DNA from: JAPLKX01 sp035530195
Lineage (GTDB): Bacteria; Hydrogenedentota; Hydrogenedentia; Hydrogenedentales; SLHB01
DNA length: 25,302 nucleotides
Direction: 5' to 3'
NCBI GenBank assembly: GCA_035530195.1
Contig: DATKVG010000118.1
Span: 1-25,302, forward strand
Part shown: one piece after another, positions 7,068 through 15,333 of the stretch
Layout of the letters: every line of letters starts with the position of its first letter
Numbering within the stretch: position 1 is the stretch's first letter
Notes under the pieces: generated by a model
Told to the model about the DNA's origin: nothing
Database searches by the model: none
The model's input: only the letters and a program-made list of their open reading frames with translations
Made by a program: the position numbers and the translations under genes

Positions 7068-8072
7068 ATGACACCCAAAGTAGTCGCTGTGGCCGGAGCC
7101 ACAGGCTTGGTCGGTAGCCGAATGTTGCAGGTCCTCGAACAGCGAAATTTCCCCGTTAAATCGCTCAAGCCGCTCGCATCCGAGCGGTCGCGCGGAAAGA
7201 CCGTGCGGTTCCGCGGCGAAGATATCCCCGTCGAAGTCCTGGGAGAGGATTCATTCAAGGGGGTCGAGGTGGCCCTGTTCAGCGCGGGCGGCGGGACGAG
7301 CAAGCGGTTTGCGCCGTTTGCGGCCAAAGATGGGTGCGTGGTGGTCGACAATTCGAGCGCGTGGCGAATGGACCCCGACGTGCCGCTGGTGGTGTCCGAA
7401 GTCAATCCCGACGACGTGAAGTGGCATAAGGGCATCATCGCCAACCCCAACTGCTCCACCATACAGATGGTCGTCGTACTCAAACCGTTGCACGACGCCG
7501 CCAAGATCGAGCGAGTCGTCGTCTCGACCTACCAGGCGGTGTCCGGCGCCGGCGTCAAGGCCCTCGCCGAGATGAAAGACCAAATCGAGGCCGTCCTCCA
7601 AGGGCGGGAGCCGGTCTGCAAGGTGTTTCCGCATCCAATCGCGTTCAATTGCATCCCCCAGATCCCGCAGAGCGACGCCTTTACCGACAACGGCTACACG
7701 TCCGAAGAAATGAAAATGGTCAATGAGACCAAGAAGATTATGGGCGACGACTCGATCCGCGTCACCGCCACCGCCGTCCGCGTCCCCGTCCATACCGGCC
7801 ACAGCGAGGCCGTCAACATCGAAACCCAGCGAAAACTGACCGCACAGAAGGCCCGCCAGATCCTCGCTAACGCACCCGGTATCGTCGTCATTGACGACCC
7901 CGCCGGGCAGCTATATCCCCTGGCGCGCGACGCCGAGGGCAAGGGCGAGACGTTCGTCGGCCGGATCCGCGAAGACATTTCCCAGTCCCGCGGGCTGGAT
8001 ATGTGGATCGTGTCGGACAACCTGCTCAAAGGCGCCGCACTCAACGCGGTGCAGATCGCCGAAATCCTATAG
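7068..8072 (+). CDS. asd: Aspartate-semialdehyde dehydrogenase
   Basis: 334 aa. It reduces aspartyl phosphate to aspartate semialdehyde with NADPH, the branch point to lysine/diaminopimelate, threonine and methionine. Seen: nucleotide-binding GATGLVG (10-16), catalytic Cys129 in IIANPNCSTIQM, FNCIPQIP at 193-200, and RVPVHTGHSEAVN (238-250) carrying the general-base His245. Length and motifs match the common bacterial Asd of the GATGLVG/RVPV type. AAGGAG lies 11 nt upstream of the ATG. The stop codon at 8070-8072 is followed immediately, with no spacer, by the 29-bp inverted repeat at 8073. Confidence 0.96.
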   Translation: MTPKVVAVAGATGLVGSRMLQVLEQRNFPVKSLKPLASERSRGKTVRFRGEDIPVEVLGEDSFKGVEVALFSAGGGTSKRFAPFAAKDGCVVVDNSSAWRMDPDVPLVVSEVNPDDVKWHKGIIANPNCSTIQMVVVLKPLHDAAKIERVVVSTYQAVSGAGVKALAEMKDQIEAVLQGREPVCKVFPHPIAFNCIPQIPQSDAFTDNGYTSEEMKMVNETKKIMGDDSIRVTATAVRVPVHTGHSEAVNIETQRKLTAQKARQILANAPGIVVIDDPAGQLYPLARDAEGKGETFVGRIREDISQSRGLDMWIVSDNLLKGAALNAVQIAEIL

Positions 8073-8164
8073 GGAAATATGGGGACGTTGCCCTTATTTC
8101 CGACACGAACCCGTACATATTCGAGAAGCGCTTAAGGAAATAAGGGCAACGTCCCCATATTTCC
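8073..8164. repeat. Perfect 29-bp inverted repeat with 34-nt loop between asd and znuA
   Basis: The left arm 8073-8101 begins GGAAATATGGGGACGTTGCC. The right arm 8136-8164 is its exact reverse complement over all 29 positions. The element starts at the base after the asd stop codon and ends 22 nt before the znuA start. There is no U tract, so it is a poor classical terminator. The GGGGAC/GTCCCC core is shared with the other hairpins in the window. It could be a mobile REP/BIME-type unit or could reduce read-through into the zinc operon. Confidence 0.9.
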
Positions 8165-8186
8165 GGGGATGAGCGGGAGGCGCGGG

Positions 8187-9086
8187 ATGGGGCTGACAGG
8201 CGTGGCATTGCTGCTAGCGGCGCTGGGTGCTGCGGGTGAATCGCCCTGCGTGGCCGTCAGTATCGAGCCGCTGGCTTTTTTTGTCGAGCGCCTGGCAGGT
8301 CCGGACGCATGCGTCACGGTCCTGGTCGGCCCGGGCCAGAGCCCTCACATTTACGAGCCTGTTCCAAAACAACTCGCCGAGGCGTCTTCCGCGAAGATCT
8401 TTCTCTGCGCCGGCATGCCGTTCGAGCAGCGCGTGGTGGGCAAGGTGGCGGCAGCAAACCCCGGCCTCAAAGTGATTGATCTGACTCAGGGGATCAAACG
8501 CCGGCCAATGGACGAGGCCGAAGCGGTTTCAGATCACGCAGACCACGATCTCGAGGACCGGCCCGGCGCGCCCGACCCCCATGTATGGCTTGATCCCCAC
8601 AACGCCAAGATCATCGCACGAAACGTCGCCGATGCGCTCATCCGGGAAGACGCACCCCACGCCGCCGATTATGAGAAAAACCTCCAGACTCTCCTGCGCG
8701 AATTGGATTCGCTCGACGCCCGGCTGCGCCAAATCCTCGGGCCGCACAAAGGCCGCTCCTTCTACGTGTACCACCCCGCCTTTGGCTATTTTGCCGATGC
8801 ATACGGCCTCAAACAGGTGTCGGTCGAGATCGGCGGAAAAGAACCGGCAGCCCGGCAGTTGGCGGACTTTATCGACCGGGCGAAGCGCGAAAACGTGCGC
8901 GTGATTTTCGTTCAGCGGAGTTTTCCGTCGCGCGCCGCGGAGTCGGTGGCCAAAGCCATGGGCGGAGCCGTGATCAAAATCGACCCGCTCTCGCGGGATT
9001 ATGTTGAAAACATCGAGGCGGTGGCGCTAAAAATGCAGGAAGCGTGGCAGAAGGCCGACGCACAATCCGGGAAATCAGCGCCATGA
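8187..9086 (+). CDS. znuA: Zinc-type metal ABC transporter substrate-binding protein
   Basis: Residue numbers are for the 305-residue form from 8169. A signal peptide (LTGVALLLAALGAAG) exports it. The cluster A-I fold is shown by SPHIYEPVPKQL, DPHVWLDPHN, YHPAFGYFADAYGL and KIDPLSRDY. Metal ligands would be H60, H138, H202 and D272. A third His rather than Glu favours zinc over manganese. A short His/Asp loop (SDHADHDLED, 121-130) also fits zinc chaperoning. I prefer the start at 8187 because GGGAGG lies 6 nt upstream. The ATG at 8169 is possible but sits 5 nt past the inverted repeat with a poorer site. The stop overlaps the start of the ATPase gene by 4 nt (ATGA). Confidence 0.92.
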   Translation: MGLTGVALLLAALGAAGESPCVAVSIEPLAFFVERLAGPDACVTVLVGPGQSPHIYEPVPKQLAEASSAKIFLCAGMPFEQRVVGKVAAANPGLKVIDLTQGIKRRPMDEAEAVSDHADHDLEDRPGAPDPHVWLDPHNAKIIARNVADALIREDAPHAADYEKNLQTLLRELDSLDARLRQILGPHKGRSFYVYHPAFGYFADAYGLKQVSVEIGGKEPAARQLADFIDRAKRENVRVIFVQRSFPSRAAESVAKAMGGAVIKIDPLSRDYVENIEAVALKMQEAWQKADAQSGKSAP

Positions 9087-9850
9087 CACCAACACCCGCT
9101 GTTGTGTTTGAAAACCTGACGTTCAGCTACGGCGGCACGCCCGTGCTCGAAAACGTCAACGCCACCATCGACGTCGAGGATTTCGCATGCATGGTCGGCC
9201 CGAATGGCGGCGGTAAAACCACCCTGATCAAGCTGGTGCTCGGCCTTCTTCGGCCGGACTCGGGGCGCGTCACGCTGTTTGACCGGCCCCCTCGAGAGAC
9301 CCGATCCCGGGTCGGCTACGTCCCGCAATACTTCCAGTTTGACATGTTCTTCCCCATCAAAGTGCTCGACGTGGTCCTGATGGGGCGCCTGGACCGCCAC
9401 CGGGCGTTTGGCCACTACGCCCATAAAGACGCCGACGCCGCCCGCGACGCACTCGCCCAAGTCGACCTCCCCAACCTCGCTGACAGGCCGTTTGCCGCCT
9501 TGTCCGGCGGCCAGCGGCAGCGGGTGCTGATTGCCAGGGCGCTCGCGGCCCAGCCCGATCTGCTTATTCTCGACGAGCCGATGGCCAACATCGACCCCGC
9601 CGTGCAAAACGAGCTCTACGAAGTGCTCAAGGCGCTCCATGGCCGGCTCACCATCGTCATGGTCACGCACGACATGGGGTTTGTCTCGACGCTCGTGAAC
9701 CGGGTGGTCTGCGTCAACCGAACGGTCTGGATTCACCCGACCACCGAGCTGACCGGCGATTTCATCCGCAACCTGTACGGCAGCGACGTCAGCATGGTCC
9801 GCCACGACCACCGTTGCTCCGAGGAAGGACACCAATGGCCGAGTTCCTGA
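9083..9850 (+). CDS. znuC: Zinc-type metal ABC transporter ATP-binding protein
   Basis: 255 aa. It is the cytoplasmic ATPase that powers metal import with the permease encoded next. Walker A is GPNGGGKTT (39-47), the Q-loop glutamine is Q82, the signature is LSGGQRQR (140-147), Walker B LLILDEP (160-166) and the switch His is H196. PQYFQFDMFFPIKVLDVVLMGR is typical of the zinc/manganese ATPase subgroup. The C-terminal tail has several His residues (HDHRCSEEGH), possibly metal-sensing (inference). The start at 9083 is set by the ATGA overlap with znuA. An upstream ATG at 9044 would lie inside znuA. Its 3' end overlaps znuB by 16 nt, so the three genes are translationally coupled. Confidence 0.94.
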   Translation: MTPTPAVVFENLTFSYGGTPVLENVNATIDVEDFACMVGPNGGGKTTLIKLVLGLLRPDSGRVTLFDRPPRETRSRVGYVPQYFQFDMFFPIKVLDVVLMGRLDRHRAFGHYAHKDADAARDALAQVDLPNLADRPFAALSGGQRQRVLIARALAAQPDLLILDEPMANIDPAVQNELYEVLKALHGRLTIVMVTHDMGFVSTLVNRVVCVNRTVWIHPTTELTGDFIRNLYGSDVSMVRHDHRCSEEGHQWPSS

Positions 9851-10686
9851 CCGCGCTGGGCCGGCACGCGTTCCTTCAATACGCGGTGGCCGCGGGCCTT
9901 CTGGCGAGCATTGCGTGCGGCGTGGTCGGCAGCTACGTGGTCACCCGCCGCATCACCTACATCGCCGGGAGCGTGTCCCACTGCATCCTCGCCGGGGTCG
10001 GCGCGGCCAGGTACCTACAGGTGGTCCACGACGTCCAATGGGCAACGCCCATCCTCGGCGCCATCGTGTCCGCGCTGGCCGCAGCGATGCTGATCGGCCT
10101 CGTCAGCCTCTACGCCCGACAGCGCGAAGACACCGTGATCGGCGCGGTCTGGGCCGCCGGGATGGCCATAGGCGTACTGTTCATTGCCCGCACCCCCGGC
10201 TACGCCGAAGACCTCATGGGCTACCTGTTCGGCAACATCCTGCTACTGACGCCGCGCGACCTGCTGGTGATCCTCGCGCTCGATGCCGTAGTGGTGGGCG
10301 CCGGGATCGTCTGGTACGACCAGTTCCTCGCCCTGTGTTTCGACGAGGAGTACGCCCGCCTCCGCGGGCTGAAAGTCGAGCTTTACTACCTACTGCTTCT
10401 CTGCATGACGGCCATCACCGTGGTCCTGCTCGTGAGCGTCGTCGGCATCATCCTCGTCATCGCACTGCTCACACTGCCCGCCGCCATCGCCGGCCATTTT
10501 GTCAAGAATCTCTGGCAAATGATGGTCGTAGCGGCATTGCTCAGCGCCGTCTTCACCGTCGGCGGCATAGCCGCCAGCTACGGACCCAACCTCCCATCCG
10601 GCGCAACCATCATCGTTATCGCCGGCCTCGCATACCTCCTCGTCGCAGCCGCCAGCGGAGCCGTAAGACGCCTGCACTACAGATAA
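9835..10686 (+). CDS. znuB: Zinc-type metal ABC transporter permease
   Basis: 283 aa inner-membrane protein of the ABC-3 family with about eight hydrophobic segments. Family landmarks: GVVGSYVVTRRITYIAGSVSH near the N terminus, GVLFIARTPGYAEDLMGYLFG in the middle, the cytoplasmic coupling segment DEEYARLRGL, and the late helices VVGIILVIALLTLPAAIA. The start at 9835 is preferred because GAGGAAGGA lies 5-6 nt upstream. Starting at 9814 would add 7 residues inside znuC. Last gene of the operon. It converges with the 10700-12952 gene, leaving 13 nt between stop codons and no obvious terminator. Confidence 0.94.
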   Translation: MAEFLTALGRHAFLQYAVAAGLLASIACGVVGSYVVTRRITYIAGSVSHCILAGVGAARYLQVVHDVQWATPILGAIVSALAAAMLIGLVSLYARQREDTVIGAVWAAGMAIGVLFIARTPGYAEDLMGYLFGNILLLTPRDLLVILALDAVVVGAGIVWYDQFLALCFDEEYARLRGLKVELYYLLLLCMTAITVVLLVSVVGIILVIALLTLPAAIAGHFVKNLWQMMVVAALLSAVFTVGGIAASYGPNLPSGATIIVIAGLAYLLVAAASGAVRRLHYR

Positions 10687-10699
10687 CCACCCGCAAAAC

Positions 10700-12952
10700 T
10701 TACCGTTCGTATCGAAGCTTGGGTCTGGGCGGACCGTCGTACGGTTTGGCGCCGAGTTCAAGGCCGCGTTTCGGCACGGTCAGCATGTTTGGATCGGTGG
10801 CGACCGGGGCTTTGATGAATCCGTAGTAGCGGCCCATCCAGTAGGCATCCAGGTAGCTCGAGGGATCGAGGATGCCATGACCGCCACCGCCATCCAACTC
10901 CAGCGGATCGCGATCCCAGCGGCGAACGCCCTGCTCGCGTGGTCCCATGGCTCTTGTGGCGGTAAGGTAGTTGGTGTAGCCCTTGGGCGCCTTCAGGTCG
11001 TGGCGGTGCGAATTGGTGAAGCGGTAGTCGATGCATTCCAGCGGGTAGTCGCGCAAATGCTGGACGGCCTCCGGGTTCTGGCATTCGTTTCCGGTCAATG
11101 CGCCATAGATGTAGTTGAACCAGGTCTGATTCTCGAAACGCTTGATTTCCCAGCCCCGTTGCAGGCTTCGCATGTACATCGCGCGCAGGCGGGGGTCCGT
11201 TTCGTAGTTCAGCAATGGGAAATAGCCGAGGAAGGCCAGCCGATCGTCGAAATGGGTGTAGTTGGGTGACACGATCTTGGTCCGCAAGGTGTTTTCGGGG
11301 TAGGCCCACTCGATAAGTTGCTGCTTGGCTTTTCGGTACTTCTCGGTATCCCCCACAATGTGTTGCGCCGTGGCAATTATGTTGAGTGCCTGTGCGGAGT
11401 TCAGCCCGCGTTCATCCATGTGCCGCGGGCTGTGGATGAATTCCGGATCCCAGCGGGCCCACACGGTCGGTTTCCCGTCCAGATCGCGCAGCACCCACCC
11501 ACTGTCGATGATGTGGTCCGTCATCCGCTGCACGTGTTCTCTTGCGGCCGCCTTTTCATCGCCCTGCGCCACGAGATCGTAGAAAATGGACATCGTGTAG
11601 TACTGCGAGGCCACCTCGTCGCTGGACGTATCCCCTTTCCACTTCCACAGGCCGTCCTCCGACAAGTTCCATTCCGAGGGCCGGCCGGCGGAACCGGTCT
11701 CCGCAAGGTTCGCCTCTTCACCCACCGCGTAAATCGCACGGGCCGGGAAGCCGTCAATGGGGGTGACTTCCTCGCTCCACTTCACGGATTTGAATACGTC
11801 GACGGCTTCCGCCCGCACGGCCGGATCGCCCGTAACGGCATACTCAAAACACAGGGCATCCAGGTAGTGGCAGGCCCAGCCAACGTCGTTGTCGCTGAGA
11901 AAACGAATGTACCGGCCATCGTCCGTGCGGTTGAGCGTGCTGATGAAACCCAGCCGCTTCATTCCCCATTCGTCGATCCACCGCTTGTACCAGGCGGCTT
12001 TCTTCTGCAAGGTATACGGCTCGTAGGAGATGATGCCCAGTCCGCCGTCCGTGGCGATGTACGTGACGTTGTCGCCGCAGGCGATGGCGTTGACCTTGTC
12101 GTTGGGAATCCAGCGATCACAACCGAAATAGTGGAAATCGCCGTTTATCACCCGGATAGCGCCGCGCGTGGTGCCCACCCAGTAATCGCGGTCGAAACCC
12201 TCCGCAACACACGTGGTGTCTTCGTAACACAGGCCGTCGGCGCCCGTCATGGTGTTCCAAGCCATGCCGCGCAGCACGGACAAGCCCTTGTCCGTCGGCA
12301 CGAACAGCCGGCTGCCCAAGGCCAGCATGTCCCGGGTGACCGAGGCCCGGGGTAAGTGGCCCCAGTCCTGGACGTTCTCATAATCGAACTGGCCATCATG
12401 CAGGAAGCCCAGCCGGTCGGCGTGGCGCACGTAGATCGTCTCGCTATAGGAAGCGATGCCCAAAATGGGCAACGGCGCCTGATTTCCGTCGATCAACTCG
12501 AGGTCTTCACCCTCGATCCGGTACACGCTTTGCTCGGATGCCACCACCACGCCGCCAATATGCAGACAAACATCCACGTACGAGCCGGACGCCAATTGCG
12601 TCCAGGCGCCATCCACGCAGCGCCACAGCCCTTGGGGACCCGTGGCCCACAGAACGCCATCCAGTTCCCGAAGGCGCCGAATCTCCGACCGCGGCCCGCC
12701 GGCGTCGGCCAGCCGGCCCTCCTCGACGCGGTGGACGCCATTGCGGTCGCCGACGTAAACCGCATCATCGTGCACCGCTACGGCCAGCAGAGGTTGCTCC
12801 GTCTCAATCCGGCTGCCGACTTCCTGCAGATACACCTCGTCGACAATCGGCTTCCATTGCGGATTCTCAGGCATGGGAAGCCCGGCAAAAGCGGTAGCCG
12901 AAAGCCCGGCGAGAACAAGAATACGCGCGGAGAACGTAAATGCTTGAAGCAT
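10700..12952 (-). CDS. Secreted protein with N-terminal beta-propeller and C-terminal alpha/alpha-barrel-like domain
   Basis: 750 aa. Signal peptide with likely cleavage at AFA-GLP (23/24). Residues about 50-310 are repeated short blades of the form LLAVAVHDDAVYVGDRNGVHRV, ELDGVLWATGPQGLWR, DYWVGTTRGAIRVING and DNVTYIATDGGLGII, like the Reg_prop/periplasmic propellers. Residues about 345-715 are helical with many W, Y and H residues (NDVGWACHYLDALCFEYAVTGD, SQYYTMSIFYDLVAQGDEKAA, RGLNSAQALNIIATAQHIVGD). This resembles alpha/alpha-toroid carbohydrate-active domains, but no catalytic motif was recognised. AAGGAG lies 8 nt upstream of the start. Function unknown; polysaccharide binding or degradation outside the cytoplasm is an inference. 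Monocistronic by context. Confidence 0.82.
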   Translation of the reverse strand: MLQAFTFSARILVLAGLSATAFAGLPMPENPQWKPIVDEVYLQEVGSRIETEQPLLAVAVHDDAVYVGDRNGVHRVEEGRLADAGGPRSEIRRLRELDGVLWATGPQGLWRCVDGAWTQLASGSYVDVCLHIGGVVVASEQSVYRIEGEDLELIDGNQAPLPILGIASYSETIYVRHADRLGFLHDGQFDYENVQDWGHLPRASVTRDMLALGSRLFVPTDKGLSVLRGMAWNTMTGADGLCYEDTTCVAEGFDRDYWVGTTRGAIRVINGDFHYFGCDRWIPNDKVNAIACGDNVTYIATDGGLGIISYEPYTLQKKAAWYKRWIDEWGMKRLGFISTLNRTDDGRYIRFLSDNDVGWACHYLDALCFEYAVTGDPAVRAEAVDVFKSVKWSEEVTPIDGFPARAIYAVGEEANLAETGSAGRPSEWNLSEDGLWKWKGDTSSDEVASQYYTMSIFYDLVAQGDEKAAAREHVQRMTDHIIDSGWVLRDLDGKPTVWARWDPEFIHSPRHMDERGLNSAQALNIIATAQHIVGDTEKYRKAKQQLIEWAYPENTLRTKIVSPNYTHFDDRLAFLGYFPLLNYETDPRLRAMYMRSLQRGWEIKRFENQTWFNYIYGALTGNECQNPEAVQHLRDYPLECIDYRFTNSHRHDLKAPKGYTNYLTATRAMGPREQGVRRWDRDPLELDGGGGHGILDPSSYLDAYWMGRYYGFIKAPVATDPNMLTVPKRGLELGAKPYDGPPRPKLRYER

Positions 12953-13115
12953 TGAAAAGGCTCCTTTCCATTCGTTTGTCTGCGCCGCTGAAACACCTCA
13001 AGCAGACTATGGCTACCTGGGATTCCTCATATGGACCCGCCTGCGACCTCCACAGAACGCTGTCCAGTGATTCTAGCCGCCTTCGCCCATCACATCAACA
13101 CCGTATCCCTGCGCA

Positions 13116-13310
13116 TGGGAACGCGCAACCAACGAGAATACCAACGGCCTTCTGCGACAGTTCCTACCCAAAAAGACGGACTTGCGATCTCTCACCCAAG
13201 CCCAATTGGACATCATCGCCCATCGTCTGAATAATAGACCCCGCAAAAGGCTCGACTAACGAACGCCATGCGAAGCCTTCGAAAAAGCCATCGTTGCACT
13301 TCGCATGTGA
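13116..13310 (+). pseudogene. IS30-family transposase C-terminal relic
   Basis: The frame gives WERATNENTNGLLRQFLPKK, then TDLRSLTQAQLDIIAHRLNN and RPRKRLD, an in-frame TAA (13257-13259), then RTPCEAFEK to a TGA at 13308-13310. This is the catalytic C-terminal end of IS30-type transposases (the ERGTNENTNGLLRQYFPKGT region with the last Glu of the DDE triad, and LNNRPRK). The N-terminal two thirds and the inverted repeats are absent. It fills much of the gap 12953-13330; the rest shows nothing recognisable. Confidence 0.85.
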
Positions 13311-13330
13311 ATCTACCATTGGATAGTGAG

Positions 13331-14527
13331 ATGGTGTTTTTTCACCGCATCGTTGCCGCAGGGATCGTGACAATCACAAGTCTAATCGTGTCCGTGCCGA
13401 GTCATGGAACTGAGGATGCCCAAACAGTGCTGGACGGCGCCCGAGCAAACTGGAAGGGCATTAAATCGGTTGTATTTCACACTACCTACACTTTTGACCA
13501 TAAGGATTTCGCGACGGCATCCGCACAACAGCGTGACGTGCTCAAGACCGCCCGTTTCGAGTTCTACATAGAGGAAAATCATTTTCGAACCAACCAGCGT
13601 AATTTCAATATGAGCGGGAAAGAGTGGTTCTCGCAAGATCTGGCGAAGAACGATTCCCAGTACCAGCGATACCTTCCTGAGGGAATGGCACTCGGAGTCT
13701 CCCGTTCCGCCTTCATTCAGCAACTGCCGTATGGTGCGGTATTCACGCTGTTTGATCCGTTGGATTTTGCACGGTCGATAGGGACGGACTGTTTCAAGAT
13801 AGAAGAGGTGCAGTCCGACGCATTTTGGAATCGCTTGAAGGAGAATGCAAAGATAATTGACCACGATTCGGTGAATGGAAAACCAACAACCGTGCTCGAG
13901 TTCGCCACGCCGGAAATGATCTATTCCGGTCATCCGTACAGGGCCATCGTCCATTTCTCGGATTCGGAAGATTTCTACCCCGTTCGATACACCCGTTTTG
14001 TCGATCCCGATGGTTGGGTGCTCACCGATTATTCTGTGGAAGAAACACAAGTCGTTCCTACGGCCGATGGCGGGACGATTCGTGTTCCTGTCAGGACACG
14101 GTCCATAGAACGCGGATGGCGCGATGATTCACCAATGACGATTGAAACCCAAACCGACCTCGGGAAGCTTCAGATTAACGCTGATATCGATGACACGTGC
14201 TTCACGGTTCCGTTGAGTCAGGTTCGCGAGTATTACGACGAGGACGACCCATCTCAGAATTGGAGTATCGTTATTCAAGAAAGCTCGCTGGTCGCTGGCC
14301 TGTCTGAGTCGATTGACGCGGCGCAACCAGCCGAATCAACCAGCGCGGACGCCACGCCAGCCAAACCAGCGGATAAAGCAATGGGATTGGCCAAGGACAA
14401 TACCGAAGAGTCTTCAGGTTCGAGCAGCATCAGACTCGGCCTGGTGACGGCCGCCGTTGGCCTTGTCCTGCTGATGGGCGGTGCAGTCTTCTCTTTTTTA
14501 AATAGGGACAGTCACCATTTATATTGA
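13331..14527 (+). CDS. LolA-like secreted protein with C-terminal membrane anchor, tail formed by a REP
   Basis: 398 aa from ATG 13331. Signal peptide MVFFHRIVAAGIVTITSLIVS. The body (about 30-300) reads like the LolA/outer-membrane lipoprotein-sorting fold: VLDGARANWKGIKSVVFHTTY, then strands with basic and aromatic residues, FEFYIEENHFRTNQRNF and VNGKPTTVLEFATPEMI. A Ser/Thr/Ala/Pro-rich linker follows and one transmembrane helix (LVTAAVGLVLLMGGAVFSF, near 370-390). The last residues NRDSHHLY and the stop are encoded by the REP repeat that flanks the RAYT gene, so the original C terminus was altered by insertion. A start at 13268 would translate IS30 relic DNA and is rejected. The ribosome-binding site is weak. 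Function unknown. Confidence 0.78.
   Translation: MVFFHRIVAAGIVTITSLIVSVPSHGTEDAQTVLDGARANWKGIKSVVFHTTYTFDHKDFATASAQQRDVLKTARFEFYIEENHFRTNQRNFNMSGKEWFSQDLAKNDSQYQRYLPEGMALGVSRSAFIQQLPYGAVFTLFDPLDFARSIGTDCFKIEEVQSDAFWNRLKENAKIIDHDSVNGKPTTVLEFATPEMIYSGHPYRAIVHFSDSEDFYPVRYTRFVDPDGWVLTDYSVEETQVVPTADGGTIRVPVRTRSIERGWRDDSPMTIETQTDLGKLQINADIDDTCFTVPLSQVREYYDEDDPSQNWSIVIQESSLVAGLSESIDAAQPAESTSADATPAKPADKAMGLAKDNTEESSGSSSIRLGLVTAAVGLVLLMGGAVFSFLNRDSHHLY
14501..14522 (+). repeat. REP, GGGACAGTCACC family, left of RAYT
   Basis: AATAGGGACAGTCACC followed by ATTTAT. The same family occurs inverted at 15314, split at 16761/16945 and degenerate at 24924. Here it codes for the end of the upstream protein. 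Confidence 0.75.
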
Positions 14528-14553
14528 CATCTCGGCCATGTCCGTGCTAAGAT
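14524..14553 (+). promoter_or_regulatory. Promoter of the RAYT gene, probably leaderless transcript
   Basis: TTGACA (14524-14529), 18-nt spacer, TAAGAT (14548-14553, 4 of 6). Only 6 nt separate the -10 box from the ATG at 14560, so transcription would start at or next to the start codon. The same TAAGAT-N6-ATG layout precedes the four-helix-bundle gene (23213 to 23201). Confidence 0.5.
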
Positions 14554-14559
14554 AAGGCC

Positions 14560-15324
14560 ATGCCAAGAGCCGCGCGCATAGTCGTCCCCGGGGCGTCGCA
14601 CCACATTACGCAGCGGGGGAACAACCAGTTTGATGTGTTCTTCGTGCCCGATGACCGCCGTGTGTACCTCGAGTACCTGCGTGAACAGGGGGCCCGGTTT
14701 GGATTCCGGCTCGAGGGCTATTGCCTGATGACAAACCACATCCATCTGATCGGCGTGCCGGCGCGCGAAGACTCGCTGGCCAAAGCCATCGGCCGGACCC
14801 ACTTCCTTTACACGCAATACGTCAACCGCATGCACGGACGGACCGGCCACCTGTGGCAAAACCGCTTCTACTCGTGCGCGATGGACCAGGCGCACGCGTA
14901 CCGGGCCCTATGCTACGTCGAACTCAACCCCGTCCGCGCGGGGATGGTCAAACGCGCCTGGGACTATGCCTGGTCGAGCGCGCCGCTCCACTGCGGTCGC
15001 GCCCCACTCGACGGACCGCAAGCCGACGCGGGCGCAGGTCTTCTGGACGTGGCCGCCTGGCGCGCGCAAATGCCGCCGCGACAGTGGCGCGACACACTCA
15101 AGGAATTCGCCCGCGACAAACCCGCCCAGGAGGCCATTCGGCGCAACACCTACACCGGCCGCCCTCTCGGCACCGACCGTTTCCTGAGCAAAGTGGAACA
15201 TCTCATCGGCCGCCGCGTCCGCCCGCTACCCATCGGCCGCCAAAAAGGCTGGCGCAAGAATAAGCAGGAAGCCAGCACCACCCAATGGAAAAAACAAACA
15301 CAAACAAAGGCAAATAAACGGTGA
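14560..15324 (+). CDS. REP-associated tyrosine transposase (RAYT, Y1-transposase superfamily)
   Basis: 254 aa. HUH-type single-strand endonuclease related to IS200/IS605 TnpA. Seen: N-terminal PGASHHITQRGNN, the metal-binding HUH motif NHIHLIG (H60, H62), a tyrosine-containing helix LYTQYVNR (Y84 or Y87 catalytic by family position), GHLWQNRFYS (96-104), YVELNPVRAGMV (119-130) and a C-terminal RPLGTDRFLSKVEHLIGRR segment ending in a Lys-rich tail. All family motifs look intact, so the enzyme may be active. RAYTs cut and join REP hairpins and are held to have spread them. This gene sits between inverted copies of a REP, as expected. No Shine-Dalgarno at a useful distance; likely leaderless. 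Confidence 0.94.
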   Translation: MPRAARIVVPGASHHITQRGNNQFDVFFVPDDRRVYLEYLREQGARFGFRLEGYCLMTNHIHLIGVPAREDSLAKAIGRTHFLYTQYVNRMHGRTGHLWQNRFYSCAMDQAHAYRALCYVELNPVRAGMVKRAWDYAWSSAPLHCGRAPLDGPQADAGAGLLDVAAWRAQMPPRQWRDTLKEFARDKPAQEAIRRNTYTGRPLGTDRFLSKVEHLIGRRVRPLPIGRQKGWRKNKQEASTTQWKKQTQTKANKR

Positions 15325-15333
15325 CTGTCCCTA
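15314..15333 (-). repeat. REP, GGGACAGTCACC family, right of RAYT (inverted)
   Basis: ATAAACGGTGACTGTCCCTA, the reverse complement of the left copy with one difference. It contains the RAYT stop codon. Confidence 0.75.

Larger units (their letters stand above)
14501..15333 (+). mobile_element. RAYT unit bounded by inverted REP copies
   Basis: The 20-nt end TAGGGACAGTCACCATTTAT (14503-14522) and the reverse complement at 15314-15333 match at 19 of 20 positions and enclose the transposase gene and its promoter. Both ends touch coding sequence: the upstream LolA-like gene stops at 14527 just past the left end, and the RAYT stop codon (15322-15324) lies inside the right end. RAYTs are usually domesticated, so past mobility of this unit is an inference. 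Confidence 0.7.

Noticed and set aside
8073..8164. Zur-box or riboswitch controlling the zinc operon
   Set aside because: The symmetry is a perfect long inverted repeat unlike a short Zur operator, and no riboswitch consensus was seen.
12940..13230. A 96-codon protein on the plus strand
   Set aside because: It overlaps the signal peptide end and RBS of the minus-strand gene and the IS30 relic in a different frame, and its product is not recognisable.
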